From contig JBGTSJ010000015.1 in the NCBI GenBank assembly GCA_041940305.1, positions 1-64,000 on the forward strand: 64,000 nucleotides of DNA, in the 5' to 3' direction. A program made the translations under genes and the position numbers. Within the stretch, counting starts at the first letter, position 1. Every line of letters starts with the position of its first letter. The notes below the pieces were generated by a model that was not told the DNA's origin, did no database searches, and saw nothing but the letters and a program-made list of their open reading frames with translations. The stretch comes from JBGTSJ01 sp041940305 (GTDB taxonomy: Bacteria > Planctomycetota > Planctomycetia > Planctomycetales > Planctomycetaceae). Below are positions 25,715 through 35,011 of the stretch, piece by piece.

Positions 25715-27285
25715 GCGGCGCCTGCGGCCCGGAGTTCTGCGATTTCGGTTTGGAAGTCTTTCAGCTTCTGCAGGTCGAGGTGCTCGGCGGCGACCGTTTC
25801 CAGTTCGCCGCACATCCGCTTGATTCGGGCTTCCGCCACGCGGTTGTTGAGAATGCGGGCGGTCTGCACAGCCGGCAGCCGGATGGCGGCGATCTGCTGC
25901 TGAACCCGTTCCAGGTCCGGGAGTTCTTCCAGCTGGCGGATGAATTCGTCCGCCTCGGCCCACTTCTGCTGCTTCGCCGCGATCCGCGCGCGAGCCATCA
26001 ACACGGCGCGGCGGGCGACGATGTCGATCAGGTCTCCTTCGAGAACGGCCAGCGCGCCTTCCACGTTGAGCCGGGCCGTGTCGTCCGGCGTGCTCAGTTC
26101 GAGTTCCGGCTCCAGACCCGGAATGAACGGGACCTTCGCCAGCACCGACTGGCCGCTGTGCACCAGCACGTGCCGCAGCGGAGCCTCGGGAAATGCAGGA
26201 ACCACCACCACACCGGCGCGATCGGTCGCCAGCGTGATGCGGTCTTCGACCGGGTCGTCCTCGGTCGGGATGCGGTCCATCACGTCCACCCGGTAACCGA
26301 CCATCGGGTTGTCGGGGGCGTTGCGGGGGGCAATGCGCAGGCGAGTCTGTTCGAACAGCGGCCGCGCGGCGATGCCCATCAGCTCCACGCGGCGGCGGCT
26401 CCCGGAGATCGGGGCGCGGAACGTGGAAATCACCGAGCAGATCATCCGGGCCCGATCGATCGATTCCACTTTGAGGAAGGTCCACGGTACGTGCTGAATC
26501 TGCCGCACCTCCCGCTGCCGGTCGAGGTATCGGAAGTACGGCGACAGATACTCACCCACGCGAAACGGCAGCGAGTCCGCATCGCCCGCCAGGAACTCGC
26601 CCGCACGAATCGACAGTTCCACCTGGTCGCCCGATTCGCTCACGCTCATCACCATTGCCAGCGGCCGGAACACCCGGTGCACCAGCCGCGTGGCCACGTC
26701 GGCGCACAGGCGGCGATCGAACGTTTCCTCCGTGGCCACGTGCCCGGTGGTCTGGCTGTTGCGGTCCCATTCGCGGGCCGCCACGTCGTAACGGCTGCCG
26801 GTCTTGGAGAGCGACACCAGAAACACCTTGTCGTATTCGCCGGGCAGGTACTGCCCGTTGAGTTGTTCGTCCGTAGGTCGGTCCAGCGAGTCCGGCGCCA
26901 CCGGCGCGGCCGAGACGTCCTCAGCGACCGTCAGCGACCACATCGGACCGAACCAGGCGCCGATCCGCGTCTCGATTGTGGAGATGAGTTCCGAGCGAAA
27001 CCGGTCGTCAAGCGACGGCTGCCGGGCGCAGGCGACCGACACCAGCACCCTGTACGGCTTCAGCTCCGGAGGCACCTCGACCGGGATCACGGGAACGGCA
27101 GGCGCGGCGTCGGCGGCGGGGGCCTCGGCAGCTGACGATTCGCCGTCCGGCGCTGCCGCTGCGTCGGCGTCCGCGCTGGCGGTCGCCGCGGCATCCTGCG
27201 CGTGACCCGATGCGCTTACCAGCGCCATTGCGGCCAGGCAAGCGAACAGGGCGAATGGTCGAGACAACACACGCAGCTCCGGCAT
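25708..27285 (-). CDS. Secreted protein of the ExbBD envelope cluster, unknown function
   Basis: 525 residues. A signal peptide (LFACLAAMALVSASGHA-QD) is followed by an Ala/Asp-rich linker (about 30-65) and a folded part that I cannot assign. It includes PYRVLVSVACARQPSLDDRF, ELSIRAGEFLAGDADSLPFR and a C-terminal helical stretch (RRAVLMARARIAAKQQKWAE). No catalytic motif is seen. It is the last gene of the seven-gene minus-strand cluster, 19 bp after the solute-binding-protein gene, so it is surely co-transcribed. Its stop meets the VOC gene stop (CTACTGA holds both). A periplasmic or surface partner of the upstream machine is inferred from position only. Confidence 0.75.
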   Translation of the reverse strand: MPELRVLSRPFALFACLAAMALVSASGHAQDAAATASADADAAAAPDGESSAAEAPAADAAPAVPVIPVEVPPELKPYRVLVSVACARQPSLDDRFRSELISTIETRIGAWFGPMWSLTVAEDVSAAPVAPDSLDRPTDEQLNGQYLPGEYDKVFLVSLSKTGSRYDVAAREWDRNSQTTGHVATEETFDRRLCADVATRLVHRVFRPLAMVMSVSESGDQVELSIRAGEFLAGDADSLPFRVGEYLSPYFRYLDRQREVRQIQHVPWTFLKVESIDRARMICSVISTFRAPISGSRRRVELMGIAARPLFEQTRLRIAPRNAPDNPMVGYRVDVMDRIPTEDDPVEDRITLATDRAGVVVVPAFPEAPLRHVLVHSGQSVLAKVPFIPGLEPELELSTPDDTARLNVEGALAVLEGDLIDIVARRAVLMARARIAAKQQKWAEADEFIRQLEELPDLERVQQQIAAIRLPAVQTARILNNRVAEARIKRMCGELETVAAEHLDLQKLKDFQTEIAELRAAGAAQ

Positions 27286-27304
27286 GGGAGAGAATCAACA
27301 GCGG

Positions 27305-29806
27305 TTATTCGGTAGGGAAGTAGGCCTGCATCGTCCAGCGGTCGATGTTCTGGTAGCAGTGCACCGGAGGAGTCGGGAAGCCCTGGATGTTCTTGCGGAC
27401 CACCATGAACCCGTCCACTTCCCACAGCGGAATGAAGCGGACTTCCGACCAGAGCATCTCGTGCAGTTCGCGGACGGTGTCGAGCGCGCGGCCCCAGTCG
27501 GACGTGCGATCCACCTGGATCAGTTTCTGCTTGAGCCAGTCGGGATAGACGTCGAGGTCGTCGACGACGGCAGTGGACTGCGTCGTGAGGAACGGCCAGA
27601 GCTCGACGGTGGGCTCGACCATGTGCAGCGTGCGATAGTGCAGGTCCCATGCGACGGGCGCCTCGGGAGCCGCTTCGGCCGCGGGATCGATGATCGTGAC
27701 AGTCAGGCCGATCCGCCGCCATGCGCGGACCAGATCAGCGGCGGCGGCCTGCTCCACGGGGCCGGGCGGGACGAGCATGCGGAGTTCTGGCAGCTGGCCG
27801 TTCAGTTGTTGCGCTGCGGCCAGCGAGAGGGCGACAGCCGCGGACAAATCGTAGGTCCGCTGCGGAACATCCGGACTGTTGCCGGAGCTGGAAACCGGGA
27901 ACGGGCTGGTGACGACGCGGCCGTGTGCGGATTGGGGATCGCGCAGCACCGTATTGCGCAGGATCGTCTCGCGGTCAATGACGTACAGCATTGCCCGCCG
28001 CAACTCGCGCACGCGCACGGCGGGACTTCGCGGATTGAACTGAATGACGTGCGTTTCCGGGATGGCGAACGGCTCGACGAAGTAGGTCTTCTGGAAATCG
28101 TTCTCGGCGGTGACGCGGCGGATGATCCAGTCTGGCAGATCGGGGAGCATTGAGATCTCCCCCTGACGCAGCGCCTGCAGCGCCTTCTCGTGAGAGTGGT
28201 AGCGATGCTCAATCACTTCCGCGATGTGATACTGCGGAAGCCCGTCCGGTTCCGGCTGGGCGCGGCGATAGACGATGCGGTCATCAGCGGTCTCCGCCTG
28301 CAGGAATCCGCCGACCGGCACGGCGTCTCCTTCCGGCAATTCGGCCACCACTTCGGGAGCGTAGGGAACCAGATCGTCGAGCAACGGCTCGATTCGGGCC
28401 GGGACGCGGCGAAAACGAATCTCCAGCTCGACGGGGGACAGCACACGCACCGATTCGATGTAGCCGGCCAGCCGCTCGTCAAACTGGTCCAGCCGCGGGT
28501 TGAGCCGCGGCTCGATGAGCGCGGCGATCGTCGGAGCGTCGAGGATCGGCTGCGACTCCCAGGGCTGCCGTGTCTGTTTGAGGGTGATTTTCAGCTTGCG
28601 TCCGAGATCGAACGGCTCCCACTCGTCGAAGTAGCGCGTGCGGTAATAGATCGTACCGTTGCGATAGCGGTCCAGTTCAAAGACAGGAATGTTGGACAGG
28701 TGGTCGGCGCGGACCTGGGCCGGACTTGGATAGGGTGACGCATTGGGCTCAGTCGGGAGATGCACGACGCCGACGCGAAGACGCTGATACCGCTCGGCGA
28801 AGGGCTTGAATCGGGTCGCCAGATTCGGAGTGCGGGGCCAGATTCGCGTCGCCTGCTCTGCCAGGTCCGCGGCCATGGCATGATCCCCCTGCTGGCGGGC
28901 CTGGGCCGCCGCCGCCAGCTTTTCTTCAGCCAGCGCCGACAATGCCGCCGCATGCTGCTGGAACACCGGATGTCCGGAGTACATCCGGTCCAGTTCGAAC
29001 AGGAAGTAGCGGGCCATGCGAAGGTTAGCCGCCGTCAGGGCGGGAGCCACGATCTGATCGATGGCCGTGCCGATGCGGTCCCGCAGGCCGGGATGATCGG
29101 CGGCGCGGCCGTACAGTTCCGTCAGCGGAACCAGCGCGGACTCCGGTTTGCCTTCACTCAGCCGCTTGCCGCCGTCGGCGAAGAGCAGGTTGTTGTGCCG
29201 CTGAGTCATGCCGGGCCAGTCGGGCCAGGTCCGCTCGAGCCGCAGCAGCAACTCAAACGCCGTATCCAGAGTCCCCTCCTGCACGAGGGCGTCAATCCGC
29301 TGCAGGGTCTGGTCCTCATGGTGGATGATGCGATCGATCTTCTGAATTTCGATGCGGAACTCCGGGTTCTCCATTTCGCCGGGCAGCGTGATGACGAGAT
29401 ACCGCAGTTCCTCCAACTCTTCCTGGATACGGTCCAGCTCGTCGCCGGTCTTGCCGCGGCGTTCGGCCATCTTGGCCTCTACCTCGGCGGCGCGCTTGGC
29501 GAGCGTGTCGGGCCGCGGTGTGACCGGCTCGCAGACGATGACGTCCGAGTTCTTCAGGACGATCCAGTCTCGCGGATTGCCCGTCAGCAATTCCTCGGCA
29601 GAGGGAATCTGCATGTCGGCCAGCTTGGGAAGCGTCTCTTCGGCAGGCTCTGTGGTTTCCTCCGCAGGAGGGGGATCAGCCGGGTCTGCTTCCGCCGGCT
29701 CCTCCTGGGCGGCAAGCGGAGCGACGAACAGCAGCGCCAGTAGGCAGCAGGCGCATCGTGCAGACGAAAGGACGCGCGCGAGAGCCGCAACTCGGCCGGC
29801 GATCAT
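27305..29806 (-). CDS. Family-5 ABC-type solute-binding protein with long N-terminal extension
   Basis: 833 residues. Signal peptide (ARVLSSARCACCLLALLFVAPLAAQ) and a Glu/Pro-rich linker lead into a helical region (about 60-340). The C-terminal ~480 residues resemble SBP_bac_5 (peptide/nickel binding proteins): FDEWEPFDLGRKLKITLKQ, VRELRRAMLYVIDRETIL and LWSEVRFIPLWEVDGFMV. Normal family members lack the long N-terminal helical part, and no permease or ATPase gene is near. The start could also be GTG 29860, which overlaps the stop of the upstream gene as GTGA; ATG 29806 gives a better signal peptide. Cluster context suggests ligand capture for an ExbBD-powered system. Confidence 0.82.
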   Translation of the reverse strand: MIAGRVAALARVLSSARCACCLLALLFVAPLAAQEEPAEADPADPPPAEETTEPAEETLPKLADMQIPSAEELLTGNPRDWIVLKNSDVIVCEPVTPRPDTLAKRAAEVEAKMAERRGKTGDELDRIQEELEELRYLVITLPGEMENPEFRIEIQKIDRIIHHEDQTLQRIDALVQEGTLDTAFELLLRLERTWPDWPGMTQRHNNLLFADGGKRLSEGKPESALVPLTELYGRAADHPGLRDRIGTAIDQIVAPALTAANLRMARYFLFELDRMYSGHPVFQQHAAALSALAEEKLAAAAQARQQGDHAMAADLAEQATRIWPRTPNLATRFKPFAERYQRLRVGVVHLPTEPNASPYPSPAQVRADHLSNIPVFELDRYRNGTIYYRTRYFDEWEPFDLGRKLKITLKQTRQPWESQPILDAPTIAALIEPRLNPRLDQFDERLAGYIESVRVLSPVELEIRFRRVPARIEPLLDDLVPYAPEVVAELPEGDAVPVGGFLQAETADDRIVYRRAQPEPDGLPQYHIAEVIEHRYHSHEKALQALRQGEISMLPDLPDWIIRRVTAENDFQKTYFVEPFAIPETHVIQFNPRSPAVRVRELRRAMLYVIDRETILRNTVLRDPQSAHGRVVTSPFPVSSSGNSPDVPQRTYDLSAAVALSLAAAQQLNGQLPELRMLVPPGPVEQAAAADLVRAWRRIGLTVTIIDPAAEAAPEAPVAWDLHYRTLHMVEPTVELWPFLTTQSTAVVDDLDVYPDWLKQKLIQVDRTSDWGRALDTVRELHEMLWSEVRFIPLWEVDGFMVVRKNIQGFPTPPVHCYQNIDRWTMQAYFPTE

Positions 29807-29856
29807 GCGATGAGGTTCAGAGAGCACGATTTCACCATCGGTCAGCATCAACTGGA

Positions 29857-32800
29857 TCACTGGGCGGGTGTCGTGAGCCGCGCCAGACTGCCGTCGAGAG
29901 TCGGAACGAAGCGTTCGTTTCCGACGGCGATCGGTCCTCCGCCGAGGGCCGCGCCGGTGTCAATCTGCTGCTGCACTTCGCCGCTCGCAAAGTCGACGCG
30001 CTGCACAATTCCGTCCTGCCGCGCCAGCAGCACCGTTCCGCCGTCCACCAGAGGCCGCCCGGCGAGCCCGGCTCCCTGCAGATCCACCGGCTGCGCCCAG
30101 CGGGGATTGAGGCCGTCGGCCGGGTCAAGGCAATGGCATTGAGCGGCTCCGGTTTCAACGAACAGCGCGTCGCCGGCGAGCCACACGTCGTTCGAGATGG
30201 CCGCCGGCATTGCCCGCTGCGACTTGGTGTCGAGATTGAGCGGGTCGATAATGAGGACGCGCTGCTGCGAGTCGGCCAGCGCGATCATTCCGTCGGCAAA
30301 GTCCCCGGCCACGTCGACCGGCGATCCCAGGTCCACGCGCGTGATCTCGGCCAGATGCGCCCGCGGGCTGGTTTGCAGCCGGATCTGCAACACCTGTCCG
30401 GCGGACGTCACGGCAATCACGTTGGAGTCATCGACCGTCAGCACCTGACGCCATTCCGTCGCTTCCGCCTGGTCGCTGGGGAGGGCGTACTCCTGAATCT
30501 GCGGCTGGCCCGGTCCGTACGAGACCTGCAGCTTGCCGGCGACCGGCAGGACGAAGCGGGATTCGAGCGGGACGGGGGGCGCCTGCAAGGGAGCATCGAG
30601 CGTGTAACTCCGATCCACCTGTCCCAGGCGAGAGAGCACCCACAGCTTTGGCTCGTCTCCCCCCTGCGCCACAACGGCCTGCCCGTCGCCGAAAGGGGTC
30701 GCCAGCAACGGCTGACTCAATTCCTCGGCCAACGGGAGCCGCACGGCGTCTCCATAGAACTTCGCCGAACCCCACTCCTTGGGCGTCACGCGAAACGCAT
30801 GGCCCGCCTCGGATACGCACACGAGCCCCGGATTCTCACCGGCTGATACTCCGCAGGCGATCAGACGCGCGCCGACAACCGCCTGCCAGTCGCTGGTCAA
30901 TTCTTCCCGGTTCGTCTGCGTGAAGGTGACGGCATCGGTGTAAGGACGCTGCCGGGCGTTGAACATCGTGCCGCCGACGTACTGCAGCGGCTGTGTCGAG
31001 AGCCCAACCGCCGCCACTTGCGAGTCGGCTTCCAGCGCGTCGGTGGTCAGTTGCAGCTTGCGGAGCGCGCTGCTTGCCATCCACAACTGGCGGTCAGGCC
31101 CGGTCGCGAGGTAGATCGGACTGTTCTGGTCCCCCTTCACCTGAAAACTCGGGCCGGCGACGAGCGGCGGCTGGCCCGGATCGTCAGAAATCGTAAACGC
31201 GGTGACGCGCTCGCGCGTGGAGGGGACGAACAGGTCGCGGCCGCGGATGACCGGTGCATCCAGCACGCGCCCTTGAACATCGGCCGACGCGATTTCGATG
31301 ATGCGGCTGGGGTCGGCGGCGGTCAGCAGTCGAATGGTGCACGTCCGGGCATTTCCGTTCTCCGCCATCAGCACATAGGGCCCCATCGCCAGCAGCGGCG
31401 CCGACAGCGAGTCCGACTTCTGGGAGAGGTAGGAGACTGCGATGCACTCCAGCGGCTGCTTCGTCAGCGTGTAGACCACCTCGTGGTCGCCGGCAACCAC
31501 CAGGTGATTTCCGTCGGTCAGCGGCACAGGACCGGTGATCTCCTGCGAGAACTGCATACGGGTCGAAGCGGTGCCGGTCTGCAGGTCGACTTTGTACAGG
31601 GCGCCGCCGCGGGTCGGCACATAGATCTGGCCTTCGTCAATCAGCGGCTCGCCGGAGACCGGCTCGTCGATCGACTGCCGCCAGATCAGTTCGCCGGAGT
31701 TGGCGTTGAGCCGGACCAGTTCCTGGTGGTTCGTGTCGAACAGAACGACGCTGGGCGTGGCCGGCTCGCGCAGCGGAAAGAACGGCGTGTCGAAGCCGAT
31801 GACGCGCCTCCAGACGGGGACGCCCGTAATCGTGTCAATGCCGTAGCAGCAGTCCTTTCCCAGAGCGCAGACCGCCTGGTTCACGGAAACCACGTCGGTG
31901 CGGGACCGGGCGTTGAAGATGAGGCTCAGCGGCGCGGGAATGTCGTACTGGTGGTCCTCCGTCACGCCGGGACGATCGAGATCCTCGCGTGCGACAAGCC
32001 CCCGCTCGGTCTCCAGAGTCTCCCTTAACTTGGCGGCGATCTTGGGATCGCTGGTGAACTCCGGATAGCGGAGCAGCAGATTGCGCCGCGTCTGCAGAGC
32101 GAGCATCGGCTGCCTGTCCTTGATGGCCGCATCAAGGTCCGCCAGGGCCTGCTGCAACGTCTCGTGACGGAGAATGGACGCCTCAGAATCCCGCTCGGCC
32201 CGTTCGATCTGCTGCCTGACCTGCTCGGCCTCGCCTTCTGCTTTGTACGTCGTGAAGACCGTCTTCGCCTCGCTCGAGACCTGCAGCAGCTTGCGGTCGA
32301 ACACGCGTCCGGCGGCCTGGGCGGATCCGAGCGCGATCTCACCCGCCCGGTTGCGCACGTCCTCCTTGAGCGCGTCAAATTCCTTGTCGTCGCGGTGCAG
32401 GTTAATGAACTCGCGCAGCGCCTCGAGCCCCTTCTCCCAGTTGGGCGCCGCACTCGTGATCTGTTGATCGATCTTCGCCTTGTCCCGCTCGACGCGCGCG
32501 GTCTGGGCGAGCGGATGCTTCGGATGCAGCGTAATGAACTGGTCGAAGGCCGAAATCGCCTGCGAGTACTTTTCCTCCGCCAGCAGGCCGGCCGCGTTGT
32601 CGTATTCGGCCTGCGTCGTCTGCCGGCCGGCGATGAAGTAGAACGTCACGCCGAGCAGAACGAGAATCGCCGCGCCGCCCCCCAGCATCAGCACGAACGG
32701 CGACCGGAGCGTATCCTCTTCGCCGGGGCGATACTGCTGGTGGCGCATCGCCGTGCGAACGCGGTCGGTCAACGAATCCTCTTTATCCTCTGCTGCCACC

Positions 32801-33498
32801 GCTTCCGTGGCGGCCTTCGGGGCCGCTGCCGGTTCGGACGCTTCTTCGACGTCGGCGGCGCGATCCGGCTTGCCGCGGCGCTGGGGCGCGTCGACGCGGC
32901 TCTCGGCCGCCAGCCCCGCCAGCCAGTCCCCTCCTCCCGATCCGCTGGACTCATCCTCGTCGGCTTCCTCGACCTCGTCGAGCACGTCGTCGTCATCCGC
33001 CAGGACTTCGTCCATCGGATCCTTGGTCTTCGCACTGACCGGCGCCGGTGCGGGTTTCTTCGCCGCCCCCTTCTTGGGAGTGATCGGAGCGACCGCTTTT
33101 GGGGGGGGCGGAGCGGGCTTGTCCGGCTTTTCCGAGAGAAATGACGGCAGTTCGTCGGTGAGCGGACGGAGACCGAATCCGTCGGCCGGCTCGGTCTGAT
33201 CTTCCGGCTCCTCGCCGGTCTTGAATGCAATGTCGAGCGACCCGATGCGGAGCACGTCGCCGGATGACAGCTTTGCCTTCTGGACAAGGTTTCCGTTGAC
33301 GTCGATGGGCGCGACGCCCGCGGCGACCGCTTCAAACCCGTCCTTGTTCCAACTCACGCGGCAGTGAATCAGCTCGACGTCCGCCTCATCCACCTGGAGG
33401 TCGTTCGTCTGATGCGTGCCGATGGTGACGGGCTGCTGCTTGCTCAGCTCGCGCCGCTCGGCGTCTCCCGTCAGGTAATTGATCTGCAGATAAGCCAT
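29857..33498 (-). CDS. FHA-TM-TPR-PQQ propeller fusion
   Basis: 1213 residues. An FHA-like domain (about 1-95) starts the protein, then an acidic Pro/Ala linker, one membrane segment (about 265-288), a TPR-like region (ALDQ-type repeats, AISAFDQFITLHPKHPLAQ) and, from about 520 on, PQQ-type propeller blades (for example LYKVDLQTGTASTRM). The orientation would put FHA inside and the propeller outside. FHA phosphopeptide residues look altered: VTIGTHQTND lacks the usual Gly-Arg and VELIHCRV lacks the Ser. It sits between the zinc-ribbon ExbD and the solute-binding-protein genes and the next gene begins at its stop. It may link cytoplasmic state to an envelope complex; inference. Confidence 0.83.
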   Translation of the reverse strand: MAYLQINYLTGDAERRELSKQQPVTIGTHQTNDLQVDEADVELIHCRVSWNKDGFEAVAAGVAPIDVNGNLVQKAKLSSGDVLRIGSLDIAFKTGEEPEDQTEPADGFGLRPLTDELPSFLSEKPDKPAPPPPKAVAPITPKKGAAKKPAPAPVSAKTKDPMDEVLADDDDVLDEVEEADEDESSGSGGGDWLAGLAAESRVDAPQRRGKPDRAADVEEASEPAAAPKAATEAVAAEDKEDSLTDRVRTAMRHQQYRPGEEDTLRSPFVLMLGGGAAILVLLGVTFYFIAGRQTTQAEYDNAAGLLAEEKYSQAISAFDQFITLHPKHPLAQTARVERDKAKIDQQITSAAPNWEKGLEALREFINLHRDDKEFDALKEDVRNRAGEIALGSAQAAGRVFDRKLLQVSSEAKTVFTTYKAEGEAEQVRQQIERAERDSEASILRHETLQQALADLDAAIKDRQPMLALQTRRNLLLRYPEFTSDPKIAAKLRETLETERGLVAREDLDRPGVTEDHQYDIPAPLSLIFNARSRTDVVSVNQAVCALGKDCCYGIDTITGVPVWRRVIGFDTPFFPLREPATPSVVLFDTNHQELVRLNANSGELIWRQSIDEPVSGEPLIDEGQIYVPTRGGALYKVDLQTGTASTRMQFSQEITGPVPLTDGNHLVVAGDHEVVYTLTKQPLECIAVSYLSQKSDSLSAPLLAMGPYVLMAENGNARTCTIRLLTAADPSRIIEIASADVQGRVLDAPVIRGRDLFVPSTRERVTAFTISDDPGQPPLVAGPSFQVKGDQNSPIYLATGPDRQLWMASSALRKLQLTTDALEADSQVAAVGLSTQPLQYVGGTMFNARQRPYTDAVTFTQTNREELTSDWQAVVGARLIACGVSAGENPGLVCVSEAGHAFRVTPKEWGSAKFYGDAVRLPLAEELSQPLLATPFGDGQAVVAQGGDEPKLWVLSRLGQVDRSYTLDAPLQAPPVPLESRFVLPVAGKLQVSYGPGQPQIQEYALPSDQAEATEWRQVLTVDDSNVIAVTSAGQVLQIRLQTSPRAHLAEITRVDLGSPVDVAGDFADGMIALADSQQRVLIIDPLNLDTKSQRAMPAAISNDVWLAGDALFVETGAAQCHCLDPADGLNPRWAQPVDLQGAGLAGRPLVDGGTVLLARQDGIVQRVDFASGEVQQQIDTGAALGGGPIAVGNERFVPTLDGSLARLTTPAQ

Positions 33499-33575
33499 GC
33501 CGGCGAGTAGGCTCGTGTTCGATTCGTGGGTGCTGGGAAAACCTGTGACTGAAGCGTGCCGCGTTCAACGGCCCG

Positions 33576-34418
33576 TCATTCGTCGCCCCGCTCAGTGACG
33601 CGACGGATGTGCTGCATATTGGCTTCCATGCCGGCGTCGGTGACCGAGACGACAATGCCATGCGATGCACGATAGTCGGCACGGATGAGCATCTCGTTCA
33701 ACCGCTCCTCCGCGATCTTCTTCGTGAGGATGTCGACCAGCACGCCAAGGCTGGCGACGGGCTCGCCGTCCACGAGGATGTGGTCCTCGCCGTCGATCTC
33801 GACTTCGACCGAGCTCTCTTCGATCTCCTGAATGGTCACCGTCTGAGCGGCCCCCTCCTGCTCCGGCTCGGGGGGAGTCGTCTGCATCGACTTCTGCAGA
33901 TCGAACGCCGCGGTGATCATGAAGAAAATCAGCAGCAGAAAGGTGACGTCCACCATCGGCGTCATGTCCATCGCGGCTTCCGCGAGACCGCGGCGCCCCA
34001 ACTGAAAGTCCTGCTCCTGATGCTCTTCGTCTTCCGCCCACGGATCGATCTCGCGAGACTCCTCCCGCCACAACTCTTCGACGACTTCATCCACCTCATT
34101 CGTGACAACAAATCCCTGCTGTTCGCCGAACGACTCGTCCAGGGGGTCACCGGCGTCGGACTCGGCCGCCGCAGTTGTTTCCGCGACGGCGGGCGCGGGT
34201 GGATTCGGCGGGCGGGCCGCGGCGGGGGGCGGGGGCTCGGAGGGGGCCGGTGTTTCCGTTGGAGCCGCGGAGCGCGCAGCGGCCAGGGCCTGCGCTTTGT
34301 CCAGGTTCGGAACGCGGATCGGCTTCGCGCACGCGGGGCACGCCACCTCCGTGCCGGCTTTGCGGCGCGTGATGCTCAGCTTCTGCCGGCAATGAGTACA
34401 GCGAAACTGAATCGGCAT
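33576..34418 (-). CDS. Zinc-ribbon-ExbD/TolR fusion
   Basis: 280 residues. The N-terminus is a zinc ribbon with C7/C10 and C27/C30 (RCTHCRQKL, EVACPACAKPI), then a Pro/Ala-rich linker (about 40-120), then an ExbD/TolR module: MTPMVDVTFLLLIFFMITAAF with the conserved membrane Asp near 155, and the periplasmic domain ending in RASHGIVVSVTDAG. Standard ExbD is about 140 residues, so half of this protein is additional and cytoplasmic. ExbD works with ExbB to use the proton gradient. It sits directly after a normal ExbD gene (91-bp gap). The zinc ribbon may bind RNA, DNA or a protein; unknown. Confidence 0.87.
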   Translation of the reverse strand: MPIQFRCTHCRQKLSITRRKAGTEVACPACAKPIRVPNLDKAQALAAARSAAPTETPAPSEPPPPAAARPPNPPAPAVAETTAAAESDAGDPLDESFGEQQGFVVTNEVDEVVEELWREESREIDPWAEDEEHQEQDFQLGRRGLAEAAMDMTPMVDVTFLLLIFFMITAAFDLQKSMQTTPPEPEQEGAAQTVTIQEIEESSVEVEIDGEDHILVDGEPVASLGVLVDILTKKIAEERLNEMLIRADYRASHGIVVSVTDAGMEANMQHIRRVTERGDE

Positions 34419-34509
34419 GGAATCAACGACGCGTCCGAATCTCTCTCCCGGATGGTGATGTTGAACTGCGAATCAGGTCAACTCCGGCGATACCCGCTCG
34501 ATGGCGCGC

Positions 34510-34959
34510 TCAGGCCCCTTTCTTGTCGGTGATGCCCACATAGAACGTCAGATCCTCGACAGTCTCGGCGGCCGCACGAGCGACTTCTTCAATGAAGCCC
34601 GATGGGACGTCGCGGTCTGCCTTGATGATCAGCACCAGCTTGCCGGACTCCTTCACATACGGTCCCACCGCAGCCAAGTCCACCGGCCCGTTATTCCGCT
34701 CGCTGTCGCTGAGGTACAGTCCCGGTCCCTCTTCGTCATTGAACACCGAGACGATGCACGCGTCCTGTGCGCTCACGCCGGCGCCGTGGCGGGCTGTCGG
34801 CAGCGTGATCGACTTCGAACCCTGCATGGTCGAGGTGACCATGAAGAAGATCAGCAGCAGGAAGACGCAGTCGATCATCGGCGTGATGTCGATGTCGTCG
34901 TCCTCGCCGGTGCGCTTCTTTTTGAAGCTGCCGTCCGGGTTGCCGCCGCGGAATGCCAC
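34510..34959 (-). CDS. ExbD/TolR-type biopolymer transport protein
   Basis: 149 residues, the usual ExbD length. After a short basic cytoplasmic tail comes the membrane segment DITPMIDCVFLLLIFFMV, with the proton-pathway Asp at D30, then a periplasmic domain (LVLIIKADRDVPSGFIEEVA). ExbD pairs with ExbB to convert the proton-motive force into motion at the outer membrane. GTG 34959 has AGGGA upstream. It is the first of two ExbD genes after ExbB, 52 bp behind it. Confidence 0.92.
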   Translation of the reverse strand: MAFRGGNPDGSFKKKRTGEDDDIDITPMIDCVFLLLIFFMVTSTMQGSKSITLPTARHGAGVSAQDACIVSVFNDEEGPGLYLSDSERNNGPVDLAAVGPYVKESGKLVLIIKADRDVPSGFIEEVARAAAETVEDLTFYVGITDKKGA

Positions 34960-35011
34960 TGTTGCCGGTCCCTGCTGTTGGCCGAATTCGATGGAATCGC
35001 CTGTTCGTCAC

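Noticed and set aside
25750..27135. 461-aa plus-strand frame opposite the secreted protein gene
   Set aside because: His/Arg/Val-rich composition with no domain; the minus strand has a signal peptide and operon spacing.
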